43,051 nt of DNA from Gammaproteobacteria bacterium (GTDB lineage Bacteria; Pseudomonadota; Gammaproteobacteria; Steroidobacterales; Foliamicaceae), in NCBI GenBank assembly GCA_028821145.1, contig JAPPHC010000061.1, positions 1 to 43,051 on the forward strand, given 5' to 3'. The notes beneath the pieces were generated by a model, which did not search any database, had not been told where the DNA came from, and saw nothing but the letters and a program-made list of their open reading frames with translations. How positions within the stretch are numbered: the stretch's first letter is position 1; every line of letters starts with the position of its first letter. Positions 6,889 to 15,114 of the stretch are shown here, one piece after another. The position numbers were made by a program, and so were the translations under genes.

Positions 6889-8637
6889 ATGCTGGGTGTA
6901 GACGACAGGCTGGTGACCCCGGCCACGATGAAGTGGGTCAGGGTGGGCCTGATTGCCGGCATCGCCACGATGCCGATGACCATCCTGCTCTACTACGTCC
7001 TCGGGCTCGCGGTCGATGCCGCCTGGCAGGGCAGCAACCTCGTGCGCCAGTGGTTCTGGCTCCTGGCCGGCCTCGTGCTTGCGAAAGCGGTCCTGGCCTG
7101 GGTGTTCCGGACCGGACAGTTCAGGGCCTCCAGCGAGGCCAAGCTGAATGTGCGCGACCGCATACACAAGAAGGTCGTCGAACTAGGCCCCGGGCTTCTC
7201 GGCAAACGGCGGACCGGAGAGATCGCCAACATCGCGACCGAGGGCGTGGAGTACCTGGACTATTACTTCAGCGTCTATTTCGTCCAGATATGGGTGGCCA
7301 TCGCCATTCCCGTCATGCTCTGCGCGGCGATCTTCTGGATCGACTGGGTCGTGGGCCTGTGGATGCTGGCGGGCGTGCCGCTGACGCCCCTGTTCGTGGG
7401 TTCCTCGGCGCGCGGATTCCGGCGCATCAGCGCGCAGAACGAGGACGTGAAGAACCGCAACAGTTCCCAGTACCTGGATTCGATCCAGGGCATGACAACG
7501 CTGAAGATGTTCAACCAGGAAAAGGCGCGCGGCAGGGAGATGGAAGCGGGGAACGAGGCGCAGCGTCGCACCACGATGAAGCTGCTGGCCGTGGCCCAGT
7601 CGCAGTTCATCTTCCTGGAACTCGGGTTTGCCCTGTTCTCGACGGCGGTGGCCATGGCCGTGGCCCTTTACCGGTACTCGGGCGGCCATGTCAGTCCCGG
7701 CGAAGTACTCGCGGTGGTGCTCATCAGCCTCGAGTTCAGCCGCACGCTGCTGCTCATCGGCGAGTTCTTCTTCGCCGGCGCGCTGGGCCGCGAGGTGGCG
7801 CGGCAGGTGCGGGAGTTTCTGGATGAGAAGGCCCCGGTGCGGTTCACGGCGGGAGAAGAATCGACGGAATTGCCCGCTGACCAGGTGAGCATCCGTATCA
7901 GGGACGTGTCCTTCACCTATCCCGGCGCCGATGCGCCCGCGGTGCGTAATTTCTCGATGGACCTCGACCCGGGGGAGACCGTGGCGCTGGTCGGCCGCAG
8001 CGGCTCCGGCAAGACCACGGTGACCAACCTGCTGCTGCGGACGCTGGACCCGGATTCAGGCGAAATCCTGTTTGGCGGAGTCCCGGAACGCGAACTGTCT
8101 CTCGAGCGGATACGCAGGCAGATCGCCCTGGTTCCCCAGGATCCGTTCCTGTTCTACGGGTCCATCGCGGAGAACCTGCGGGTTGCCCGGGAAGAAGCTT
8201 CGGACGATGAACTCTTCGAGGCGCTCAAGGGCGCCGAACTGTTCGATTTCGTAGAAGCCTGCCCCGACGGACTGGACACGATGGTCGGAGACCAGGGCAT
8301 GGCCCTGAGCGCGGGACAGGCCCAGCGCCTGGCGATCGCCCGCGCCATTCTCAAGGACGCGCCCATCGTCGTTCTCGACGAGCCGACGTCGCAGATCGAC
8401 GTGGAAACGGAAACCGCCCTGCACCAGGCCCTGCAGCGCCTTACGCGCGGCAAGACGGTCCTGCTGATCGCCCACCGCCTGAGCACGATCGAACAGGCCG
8501 ACCGTATCGTCGTCATGGCGGACGGCGCGGTGTCCGAGAAGGGCACGCGCGACGAGTTGCTTGCTCACGGCGGCATCTACGCCGGCATGATCCGGACCAA
8601 GAAGGAGCTGGAAAGCCTGGCGGAGGCGCCGGCATGA
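6889..8637 (+). CDS. ABC exporter half-transporter, CydD-like
   Basis: This 582-residue protein has an N-terminal membrane domain (about residues 14-310) and a C-terminal ATPase. Walker A is GRSGSGKTT (369-377), the Q-loop is VPQDPFLFYGS, the signature is LSAGQAQRLAIARA (from 473), Walker B is IVVLDEP (493-499) and the H-loop is IAHR. LSxGQAQR and the segment SIQGMTTLKMF are typical of CydD, half of the CydDC glutathione/cysteine exporter needed for cytochrome bd assembly. The D-loop reads SQID rather than SxLD. It overlaps the next gene by 4 bases (ATGA), so the two probably form a heterodimer. No cytochrome bd genes (cydAB) are nearby, so the substrate is open. The start has no clear Shine-Dalgarno. 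Confidence 0.88.
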   Translation: MLGVDDRLVTPATMKWVRVGLIAGIATMPMTILLYYVLGLAVDAAWQGSNLVRQWFWLLAGLVLAKAVLAWVFRTGQFRASSEAKLNVRDRIHKKVVELGPGLLGKRRTGEIANIATEGVEYLDYYFSVYFVQIWVAIAIPVMLCAAIFWIDWVVGLWMLAGVPLTPLFVGSSARGFRRISAQNEDVKNRNSSQYLDSIQGMTTLKMFNQEKARGREMEAGNEAQRRTTMKLLAVAQSQFIFLELGFALFSTAVAMAVALYRYSGGHVSPGEVLAVVLISLEFSRTLLLIGEFFFAGALGREVARQVREFLDEKAPVRFTAGEESTELPADQVSIRIRDVSFTYPGADAPAVRNFSMDLDPGETVALVGRSGSGKTTVTNLLLRTLDPDSGEILFGGVPERELSLERIRRQIALVPQDPFLFYGSIAENLRVAREEASDDELFEALKGAELFDFVEACPDGLDTMVGDQGMALSAGQAQRLAIARAILKDAPIVVLDEPTSQIDVETETALHQALQRLTRGKTVLLIAHRLSTIEQADRIVVMADGAVSEKGTRDELLAHGGIYAGMIRTKKELESLAEAPA

Positions 8638-10436
8638 TGCCCGCATCGAGCAACGCGCGGGTCATCCGGCGGCTCTTGGGCCACATGAGGCCCTTTGGCT
8701 GGATCATGTGCATTTCGCTGGCCGCCCGCATCGTCAAGATCGTTGCGCAGGCCGCCGTGCTTGGCATCGCGGCCGCCGGCGTAGGCATCTACGTGGCCGC
8801 CCACGAACCCGGGGCCGTCAACTGGGACGTGATCTTCACGCAGGTGAAGTGGATTGCGATAGCGGGAACGACCGTCGGCGTTGCGTCGTATATCGAACAG
8901 TACACCGGCCATTACGTCGCGTTCAGGATCCTGGCGGCGTTCCGCAATATCTTCTACTACGCGATGCTTCCGCTGGCGCCGGCCCGCACGGCCAGGCTGC
9001 AGTCCGGCGACGCGGTCAGCCGGGTCATGTCGGACTGCGAACGGGTCGAGCCCTTCTACGCCCACACCATCGCCCCGGCGGTCGCCGCAATCTGCGTTCC
9101 CGGCGCAATTCTGGCGTGGTGCTACAGCGTGCATCCCTCCTTTGTTGCGGTATTGGTTCCGTTCTACCTGGCCACGACCTTCGTTTTGCCCTGGCTGGTG
9201 GCGAAGCTGGGCGGCGATGGAGTGGCCTACCGCGAGCAGCTTGGACAGGTCAACGCCTACGTGGCCGACAGCATTCAGGGCGTTCGCGACACGGTCGCGT
9301 TCGGTTACGAGAAACGCCGCGGCGAGCAGCTCTGGCGCATCGGCGCCACGATGCAGGAAGGACAGGACAAGCTTTACGGGGCCGACGCCACCCAGCGCGC
9401 GCTGGGAGAAGTCTTCGTTACCGTGGGCATTCTGGCAGCCGCCTGGTGGGGCATCGAGCTGACGCTTGCCGGGCGGATATCGGCTTTAGTCGATCTGCCC
9501 GCAATCATCGCCGTGTCGGTGATCGGCTTCTACACGTCGATCGGACTCGCCAACAATTACACGGACTTTCGCGTTTCGATCATTGCGGCGCGCCGCCTGT
9601 TCTCGATGATGGACGAACCGCCGGCGGTGCGGGAATCGGCCGGCGCGGCGGACGGCGGCGCGGAAACCGCCTCGCTGCATTTCCGCAACGTTACCTTCGA
9701 ATACGAATCGGACGACTCCGAGTGGAGCCGCGGCGGCAGGGTGCTGGAGGACTTCTCGCTCGACATCGAGGCCGGCCGGCACGTGGCGCTGGTCGGTCCC
9801 AGCGGAACGGGGAAATCGACGCTCGTCAACTTGCTCCTGCGTCACTGGGACGCCGAAAGCGGCGAGATTGCCGTCGGCAACCGTCCCGTCAGCGATTTCT
9901 CACTGGAAGCCCTGCAGCAGCAGTTCGCCGTGGTGTCCCAACGCAGCTACATCTTCAACGAATCCATCGGCGAGAACATCCTGTTCGGCCGTCCCGGGGC
10001 ATCGCGGGCGAAGGTGGAGGCGGCGGCGAGAGACGCCGGATTGAGCGAGTGGATCGCCTCATTGCCAAACGGCTACGAATCGCCGTGCGGCGAGCGCGGC
10101 AGCAAGCTGTCCGGCGGTCAGCGGCAGCGCATCGCCATTGCCCGGGCCATTCTGAAGGGTGCTCCGATCGTGCTTCTGGACGAGCCTACCTCCAGCCTGG
10201 ACGTGGAAACGGAGAAGGGCGTGATGGAAGCCCAGCGGCGCCTGTGCCGCAACAAGACCACGCTGACGATCGCGCATCGGCTATCGACCGTGGTCGACAG
10301 CGACGAAATCCTGGTCATGATCGAGGGAAAAATCGCCGAACGCGGTACCCATCAGGAACTGATGGCCGCCGGCGGCTGGTACGCGCAGATGTTCACGCTG
10401 CAGCTCGACGAAGTGGACGCCGCGCTGGTCGCCTGA
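8634..10436 (+). CDS. ABC exporter half-transporter, second subunit
   Basis: This 600-residue partner has a membrane domain (about residues 20-320) and an ATPase with Walker A GPSGTGKST (388-396), Q-loop VSQRSYIFNES, signature LSGGQRQRIAIARA (from 492), Walker B IVLLDEP, D-loop SSLD and H-loop IAHR. All motifs are canonical, unlike the partner's SQID D-loop. The ATG at 8634 overlaps the upstream stop; a second ATG at 8637 is also possible. With the CydD-like partner it should form one heterodimeric exporter in the inner membrane. It resembles CydC in position, but its signature is generic rather than CydC-specific. It ends 18 bases from the convergent stop of MFS paralog 2. Confidence 0.87.
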   Translation: MMPASSNARVIRRLLGHMRPFGWIMCISLAARIVKIVAQAAVLGIAAAGVGIYVAAHEPGAVNWDVIFTQVKWIAIAGTTVGVASYIEQYTGHYVAFRILAAFRNIFYYAMLPLAPARTARLQSGDAVSRVMSDCERVEPFYAHTIAPAVAAICVPGAILAWCYSVHPSFVAVLVPFYLATTFVLPWLVAKLGGDGVAYREQLGQVNAYVADSIQGVRDTVAFGYEKRRGEQLWRIGATMQEGQDKLYGADATQRALGEVFVTVGILAAAWWGIELTLAGRISALVDLPAIIAVSVIGFYTSIGLANNYTDFRVSIIAARRLFSMMDEPPAVRESAGAADGGAETASLHFRNVTFEYESDDSEWSRGGRVLEDFSLDIEAGRHVALVGPSGTGKSTLVNLLLRHWDAESGEIAVGNRPVSDFSLEALQQQFAVVSQRSYIFNESIGENILFGRPGASRAKVEAAARDAGLSEWIASLPNGYESPCGERGSKLSGGQRQRIAIARAILKGAPIVLLDEPTSSLDVETEKGVMEAQRRLCRNKTTLTIAHRLSTVVDSDEILVMIEGKIAERGTHQELMAAGGWYAQMFTLQLDEVDAALVA

Positions 10437-10454
10437 GAACGACGCGGTTCCGGA

Positions 10455-11771
10455 TCAGTGTCTGCCCATGGCGGCTCTGGGCCCCGGCTTCCAGTCGCCC
10501 GGCGCCACCACCCAGACAACGAGGGCCACTACGAGCACCACGGCCTGCGCGCCGGCTATCAGCAGGAACGGCGCCCAGGGCGTCGCCGCGCTGAACAGTT
10601 CGCCGCCGTAGGTGGCGGCAAGGATGATACCGGCCGAACCGAACAAGCTCAGCAGGCCTATGACGGCGCCGCGCTTGGCCGGCGGCGCTTCCTGCCCTAC
10701 CAGCGCCGCGCTGCTCATCATGCCGCTGGCCATGGACGCGCCCAGCAGTGCAAACAGCGGCAGCATGCGCAGGTCCAGTGGCGTTTCCACGAAATACATC
10801 GATCCATAGGCGACGATCGACATCGCCATCGACAGAACCACCCCTGCAACCCGGCTGACGCGGTCCAGTATCCAGCCGAACACGAACGACCAGCCCACGG
10901 CGAAAATCTGGACTACGGCAAACGGCAGCCATACCTGGTATTGGGCCACGGCAACGTCGCCCCCGGCGGCCCGCACCGCCGTGCTGGCCCACAGGGACAG
11001 GAACAGGCCGGCCACCACCAGGGCGCCGCGCGCCGGTACCGTGTACAGGTAGGCCAGCAGGATGCGCGGGTTCCTCATCTGCTCGACGCCTGAGCGGATC
11101 AGGGACCACCAGCGGGGCCGCTGCCGTACCTCTTCGGGCACGCCACCCTTCAGGCCGAACCGGAATACCAGCAGCGACACGAAACACACCACGGCGGCCG
11201 CGCCATAGGCGTAGCGGCCCGCGGCCACCGGCTCCATGCCGGCGTCCTGCAGCCACTTGGGAAGCGCCGACACCAGGCGGGTTGCCAATACGATGCCGAG
11301 CGCGTTGAAGGCCGAACTGAACCCGATCACGCGACCGCGCGAGGACTCGGTGGGATAGTCGTTCTGGATCGTGGCCGTCATGGCCGCTGCGGCGGCCACG
11401 CCGATGCCGAAGATCACCCGCATCGCCATGAGTTGCGGGACTTCCGTGGCCCAGGGATACACGGCGTAGCTGAGTCCGATGGTGCCGATCCCCAGCATGA
11501 TGACCGGGCGGCGCCCTATGCGGTCGGCCAGAATGCCGAACGGCCAGATCAGCAGCAAGCTCATGATTTCCGTAATCAGCGTGAGCTGGCCGGTGATCCT
11601 GCCGGCTTCGCCCGGATTGGCAATTCCCAGGTGCTCGATAAGAATGTACGGCTGGGAGAAGTTCATGTTCGAAATCATCCCGATGCAGATCAGGGACGCG
11701 TACATGTAGGTCCAGAAGTGCGTTATCCGCACTCCCGTAGCCAATTCGATATTTCCTATCCGCCCGGTCAT
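10455..11771 (-). CDS. Major facilitator superfamily transporter (paralog 2)
   Basis: This 438-residue, 12-helix MFS carrier has the signature GILADRIGRRPVIML. It is about 70% identical by eye to the protein at 5345-6706, with stretches such as GMEPVAAGRYAYGAAA and LDLRMLPLFALLGA shared exactly. The start at 11771 is chosen for its strong Shine-Dalgarno (GGGAGGAG) 4-5 bases upstream; an earlier in-frame start at 11810 would add 13 unmatched residues. The two copies lie in the same orientation on either side of the ABC exporter genes. The substrate is unknown. Confidence 0.87.
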   Translation of the reverse strand: MTGRIGNIELATGVRITHFWTYMYASLICIGMISNMNFSQPYILIEHLGIANPGEAGRITGQLTLITEIMSLLLIWPFGILADRIGRRPVIMLGIGTIGLSYAVYPWATEVPQLMAMRVIFGIGVAAAAAMTATIQNDYPTESSRGRVIGFSSAFNALGIVLATRLVSALPKWLQDAGMEPVAAGRYAYGAAAVVCFVSLLVFRFGLKGGVPEEVRQRPRWWSLIRSGVEQMRNPRILLAYLYTVPARGALVVAGLFLSLWASTAVRAAGGDVAVAQYQVWLPFAVVQIFAVGWSFVFGWILDRVSRVAGVVLSMAMSIVAYGSMYFVETPLDLRMLPLFALLGASMASGMMSSAALVGQEAPPAKRGAVIGLLSLFGSAGIILAATYGGELFSAATPWAPFLLIAGAQAVVLVVALVVWVVAPGDWKPGPRAAMGRH

Positions 11772-11798
11772 GCCTTCTCCTCCCAAAGACCGCCAGCC

Positions 11799-11804
11799 AT
11801 CATA
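11799..11804 (-). promoter_or_regulatory. Candidate -10 box for MFS paralog 2
   Basis: On the minus strand TATGAT lies here, about 28 bases before the start codon at 11771, leaving a leader of roughly 20 bases that carries the Shine-Dalgarno. The -35 at 17 bases (CATTTG) is poor. The region is shared with the divergent rnpB promoter. Confidence 0.4.
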
Positions 11805-11818
11805 TCCCACGCAGGAAC

Positions 11819-11847
11819 TTGCAAATGCTTGCAGCGTGGTCTAGGTT
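11819..11847 (+). promoter_or_regulatory. Candidate rnpB promoter
   Basis: TTGCAA (11819-11824) and TAGGTT (11842-11847) are spaced by 17 bases. Transcription would begin near 11853, which coincides with the 5' strand of the first RNase P helix (P1) at 11854. The -10 is weak in sequence but the geometry fits. Confidence 0.5.
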
Positions 11848-11849
11848 GG

Positions 11850-12222
11850 AAGCGGGCAAGCCGGCCAGGCAATCGCCGGTCGCTCCGGGTTTTCCGGTGC
11901 GGCGGGAGGAAAGTCCGGGCTCCGGCGGACGGGACGCCAGGTAACGCCTGGGGGGCGCAAGCCTACGGAAAGTGCCACAGAAAAGATACCGCCCCGCTCC
12001 CTTCGGGTCGAGCAGGGTAAGGGTGAAATGGTGCGGTAAGAGCGCACCGCGCGGCCGGCAACGGCCGTGGCAGGGTAAACCCCGTCTGGAGCAAGGCTGA
12101 ATAGGGAAGCAATGCGTATGTCCGCACGCGCTTCCGGGTAAGCTGCTTGAGGCCGTTGGCGACGGCGGCCCTAGATGAATGATTGTCCTCGACAGAACCC
12201 GGCTTATCGGCCGGCTTGCCCC
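11850..12222 (+). ncRNA. rnpB: RNase P RNA (bacterial type A)
   Basis: This is the catalytic RNA of RNase P, which cuts the 5' leader from pre-tRNAs. Conserved blocks are present in order: GGAGGAAAGTCCGGGCTCC (11905-11923), AGGGTGAAA, GGTGCGGTAAGAGCGCACC, GGCAACGG, GGCAGGGTAAACCCC, GGAGCAAGGCTGAATAGGG, CTAGATGAATGATTG and ACAGAACCCGGCTTAT. The ends form helix P1: 11854-11866 pairs perfectly over 13 bases with 12209-12221. Ends are set from P1, so they may be off by a few bases. The 3' end overlaps the end of the convergent dehydrogenase gene by about 19 bases. Confidence 0.95.
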
Positions 12223-13088
12223 TTGTCTCTCAGGCGGCGGATCAGGCTGGAGGTGTCCCAGCGGCCGCCGCCCATGGCCTGAATCTCCGCGTAGAAACAG
12301 TCCACCAGTTCGGCCACGGGGAGTTCGGCGCCGTTGCGCTCCGCCTCGTCCATGGCGTAGCCGAGGTCCTTGCGCATCCAGTCCACGGCGAAGCCGAATT
12401 CGAACTCGTCGGCCAGCATCGTGGCGTGGCGGTTGTCGAGCTGCCAGGACTGGGCCGCTCCGGCGCCGATCAGGCGCGCGACCTGCTCGCCGTCGAGGCC
12501 GGAGCGCTGCGCGAAGTTCAATCCTTCCGAGAGCGCCTGCACGAGGCCGGCGATGCAGATCTGGTTGACCATCTTGGTGAGCTGGCCCGCGCCGGCCGGC
12601 CCCATGAGATCGATTCGCGCGCCGTAGCATTCGAGCAGCGGAAGCACGCGGTCGTAGTCCTTGCCGCGTCCGCCCGCCATGATCGCCAGCTTGCCGTTCT
12701 CGGCCCCGGCCTGACCTCCGGATACGGGCGCATCCACAAAAGCGAAACCGCGCTCGCGCGCACCGGAGTCCAGTTCGCGCGCGAGTTCGGCCGAAGTGGT
12801 TGTGTGATCGACCAGAACCGCCCCGCCGCGCATGCCTGCAAACGCGCCGTCCTCCGCCAGCGTCACGGCGCGCACGTCCTCGTCGCGCCCCACGCAGGCG
12901 AACGCGAACTCCGCGTCCCTGCAGGCCTCGGCGGGACTGGCCGACGCCGCGCCGCCGTATTCCTTCACCCAGCGCTCGGCCGTGGAGCGCGTGCGGTTGA
13001 ATACCGTGACCGCGTGCCCCGCGCGCGCCAGGTGCCCGGCCATCGGGTAGCCCATCACCCCCAGCCCCATGAACGCCACCCTGGCCAT
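12204..13088 (-). CDS. NAD(P)-dependent beta-hydroxyacid dehydrogenase (3-hydroxyisobutyrate dehydrogenase / tartronate semialdehyde reductase family)
   Basis: This 294-residue protein carries the Rossmann signature MGLGVMGYPMAGHLARAGH at its N-terminus, the substrate loop DAPVSGGQAGAENGKLAIMAGG, and GQLTKMVNQ with the expected catalytic lysine. The family includes MmsB, GarR and succinic-semialdehyde reductases, which cannot be separated by eye. It is cytosolic and of normal length. It is the last gene of the purM-purN-DUF3108-dcd run, 16 bases after dcd. Its last six codons and stop TAA (12204-12206) lie in DNA that also encodes the 3' strand of RNase P helix P1 on the other strand. Confidence 0.87.
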   Translation of the reverse strand: MARVAFMGLGVMGYPMAGHLARAGHAVTVFNRTRSTAERWVKEYGGAASASPAEACRDAEFAFACVGRDEDVRAVTLAEDGAFAGMRGGAVLVDHTTTSAELARELDSGARERGFAFVDAPVSGGQAGAENGKLAIMAGGRGKDYDRVLPLLECYGARIDLMGPAGAGQLTKMVNQICIAGLVQALSEGLNFAQRSGLDGEQVARLIGAGAAQSWQLDNRHATMLADEFEFGFAVDWMRKDLGYAMDEAERNGAELPVAELVDCFYAEIQAMGGGRWDTSSLIRRLRDKGQAGR

Positions 13089-13104
13089 TCCGCTGAAATG
13101 CAGC

Positions 13105-13671
13105 TCAGGCCTTGGGCAGGGTCACGCCGGTCTGTCCCTGGTACTTGCCGCCGCGGTCCCGGTACGAGGTTTCGCACTCCTCGCCCGCCTGGAAGAAAAT
13201 CATCTGCGCGACGCCCTCGTTGGCGTAAATCTTGGCCGGCAGCGGAGTGGTGTTCGAGAATTCCAGCGTCACGAAACCTTCCCATTCCGGCTCCAGCGGC
13301 GTGACGTTCACGATGATGCCGCAGCGAGCGTAGGTGGACTTGCCCAGGCAGATCGTCAGCACGTTTCTGGGAATGCGGAAGTATTCGACCGTGCGCGCCA
13401 GCGCAAACGAATTGGGCGGGATAACGCAGTGATCGCCGCTCAGCGACACGAAGCTCTTGCTCTCGAACTGCTTGGGGTCGACGACCGCGGAGTGGATATT
13501 GGTGAACACCTTGAACTCGTTGGCGCAGCGCACGTCGTAGCCGTAGCTCGAAACGCCGTACGAGATCACCGACTTGTCTCCCACGCGGCGGACCTGCTGT
13601 TCGGCGAAAGGCTCGATCATGCGGTGCTCGATGGCCATCCGCCGAATCCAGCTGTCCGGGCCGATGCTCAC
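13105..13671 (-). CDS. dcd: dCTP deaminase
   Basis: This 188-residue enzyme deaminates dCTP to dUTP, supplying dUMP for thymidylate synthesis. The start [22 protein letters not shown] is typical of the Proteobacterial form. The core [23 protein letters not shown] holds the conserved serine-arginine pair and the glutamate of the active site; SSYGYDVR and [13 protein letters not shown] complete the pattern. It works as a homotrimer in the cytosol. It lies 18 bases after the DUF3108 gene in a nucleotide-biosynthesis operon. Confidence 0.96.
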   Translation of the reverse strand: MSIGPDSWIRRMAIEHRMIEPFAEQQVRRVGDKSVISYGVSSYGYDVRCANEFKVFTNIHSAVVDPKQFESKSFVSLSGDHCVIPPNSFALARTVEYFRIPRNVLTICLGKSTYARCGIIVNVTPLEPEWEGFVTLEFSNTTPLPAKIYANEGVAQMIFFQAGEECETSYRDRGGKYQGQTGVTLPKA

Positions 13672-13689
13672 GAGTTTCCGCCGGACTCC

Positions 13690-14460
13690 CTATTTCAGCC
13701 AGTCGGCCCGCATCGCAAGCGCCGCATCCTCGCCCCAGGCGAATTCGTACGCCTCGATGATCACCGTGCGCCTGTCCTTGCGCCAGATCTCCCAGCGGGC
13801 GGGCAGCCATCCCAGTTCGCGCGCGTACCAGAGGTACTGGAAGTTCTCGGATCCTTCGCGCTGGCGGCGGTACTTGACGGTCTGAAGCTCCCCGGCGCGC
13901 GTGCTGAGCGTTTCCTTGCCGAGTTTTTCGCCTTTGTACAACTTGAGCTTTCCGCCTTCGAGCGTGGGCTCCACGTTCATTGGACGGCCCGATGCGATGT
14001 CCAGCATGGTCTGGATTTCCCACGACTTGCGGTCCATCACGCGCGTATCCAGCGCAACCTCCAGCAGTTCCTCCTTATCGCTGAAGACGGCCAGGCTCGC
14101 ATCCCGGTCATAGGCGATCTCCACCAGTCCGTCCCTGTTGCCGTCGCAGGATCGGCACAGGTAACCCAGCGGCTGCACCATGCCGTCTTCATCGAGCACG
14201 AAACGGGTGCTCTCCAGGGCGTCGGAAGCGATGACCAGGCGGGCCAGGCCCAGACCGCGGGAGTAGGTTTCGTAAACGAAGCCGTTGCCGTCGCGGCGGA
14301 CCAGGCTGAGGCTCAGCGCGCGCTGGCCGAACGGCGCATCGACGTCGTACAGCACGCCGATGCTGTCGATGCCCCGCTGCGCCTCGGCGACTTCGGAAGC
14401 CATCGCCGGCCCGGAAAGCGCCACCAAAAAGGCCGCAATGGCCGCCCGCGCGGGAATCAC
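13690..14460 (-). CDS. DUF3108 family periplasmic protein
   Basis: This 256-residue protein starts with a signal peptide (IPARAAIAAFLVALSGPAMA, cut before SEVAEA) and matches the pattern of the DUF3108 family, seen widely downstream of purN in gammaproteobacteria; the function is unknown. The rest looks like a beta-rich fold, with GKLKLYKGEKLG and WYARELGWLPARWEIW near the C-terminus. A pair of cysteines (LCRSC) lies near residue 100. The GTG start overlaps the purN stop (GTGA), and AAGAAGGA upstream serves as Shine-Dalgarno, so translation is probably coupled to purN. Confidence 0.8.
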   Translation of the reverse strand: MIPARAAIAAFLVALSGPAMASEVAEAQRGIDSIGVLYDVDAPFGQRALSLSLVRRDGNGFVYETYSRGLGLARLVIASDALESTRFVLDEDGMVQPLGYLCRSCDGNRDGLVEIAYDRDASLAVFSDKEELLEVALDTRVMDRKSWEIQTMLDIASGRPMNVEPTLEGGKLKLYKGEKLGKETLSTRAGELQTVKYRRQREGSENFQYLWYARELGWLPARWEIWRKDRRTVIIEAYEFAWGEDAALAMRADWLK

Positions 14461-15110
14461 AGGAGTTGTCCTTCTTCAAACACCACGGGTTCGCTCAAAT
14501 CGCTTCCGTCCAGTATCGCGTGCCGTGCGCCCATCGTCAGGCGGCCCTGCGACATCCATTCCAGGACGCGAGGATACAGGACATGTTCGCAGGCTTGAAC
14601 CCTGGCGCGCAGCGTGTCTTCGTCGTCGCCCCGGCCGACCCGGATGCGCGCCTGGGCGACGCGGGGGCCGGCATCGAGATCTTCCGTCACGAAATGCACG
14701 GTGGTTCCGTGCCAGCGGTCTCCCGCGGCCAGCACCCTTCGGTAGGTATCGAGGCCGGGGAATCTGGGCAGCAGCGACGGATGAATGTTCAGCACTCGCC
14801 CCTTGTATTCACTGCACAGCTCCGGCGGGAGGATGCGCATGAAACCGGCCAGCACCAGCACGTCGGGCGAGAGCGCCCGCAAGCGTGCCGCGATTTCGTC
14901 CCACCATGAGCGCGCGTCCGGGGAATCGCCGCGGGGCATGGCAATGGCCGGTATTCCCGCGCGGCGGGCGCGCTCGAGCCCCTGCGCATCGATCCGGTCG
15001 CTGATCGCGCCGACCGGCTCGATGCCCGGCGATCCCGAAGCCGCGCGGTCAAGGATGGCCTGAAAGTTCGTGCCCGTGCCGGAGAGCAGAACGACGGTTC
15101 TCAAGCTCAC
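14457..15110 (-). CDS. purN: Phosphoribosylglycinamide formyltransferase
   Basis: This enzyme adds the formyl group from 10-formyl-tetrahydrofolate to GAR in step 3 of purine synthesis. Family motifs are VVLLSGTGTNFQAI at the N-terminus, LAGFMRILP, and RVLNIHPSLLPRFPG with the catalytic asparagine and histidine, followed by HGTTVHFVTEDLDAGP. The GTG at 15110, four bases after the purM stop, is preferred because it begins two residues before the first core strand; a TTG at 15122 overlapping purM is the alternative. Length is 217 residues. It sits between purM and DUF3108. Confidence 0.95.
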   Translation of the reverse strand: MSLRTVVLLSGTGTNFQAILDRAASGSPGIEPVGAISDRIDAQGLERARRAGIPAIAMPRGDSPDARSWWDEIAARLRALSPDVLVLAGFMRILPPELCSEYKGRVLNIHPSLLPRFPGLDTYRRVLAAGDRWHGTTVHFVTEDLDAGPRVAQARIRVGRGDDEDTLRARVQACEHVLYPRVLEWMSQGRLTMGARHAILDGSDLSEPVVFEEGQLL

Positions 15111-15114
15111 GGCC

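Noticed and set aside
5345-11771. Composite transposon bounded by the two MFS genes
   Set aside because: No transposase, terminal inverted repeats or target duplication at the outer ends. Tandem or local gene duplication is simpler.
1399-11771. Integrative island using tRNA-Ser as attachment site
   Set aside because: No integrase gene, and no repeat of the tRNA 3' end was found downstream. The region is accessory in content, but the mechanism is not supported.
11800-12630. Open frame on the minus strand across rnpB
   Set aside because: It crosses the RNase P RNA and runs out of frame through the dehydrogenase gene; it has no protein features.
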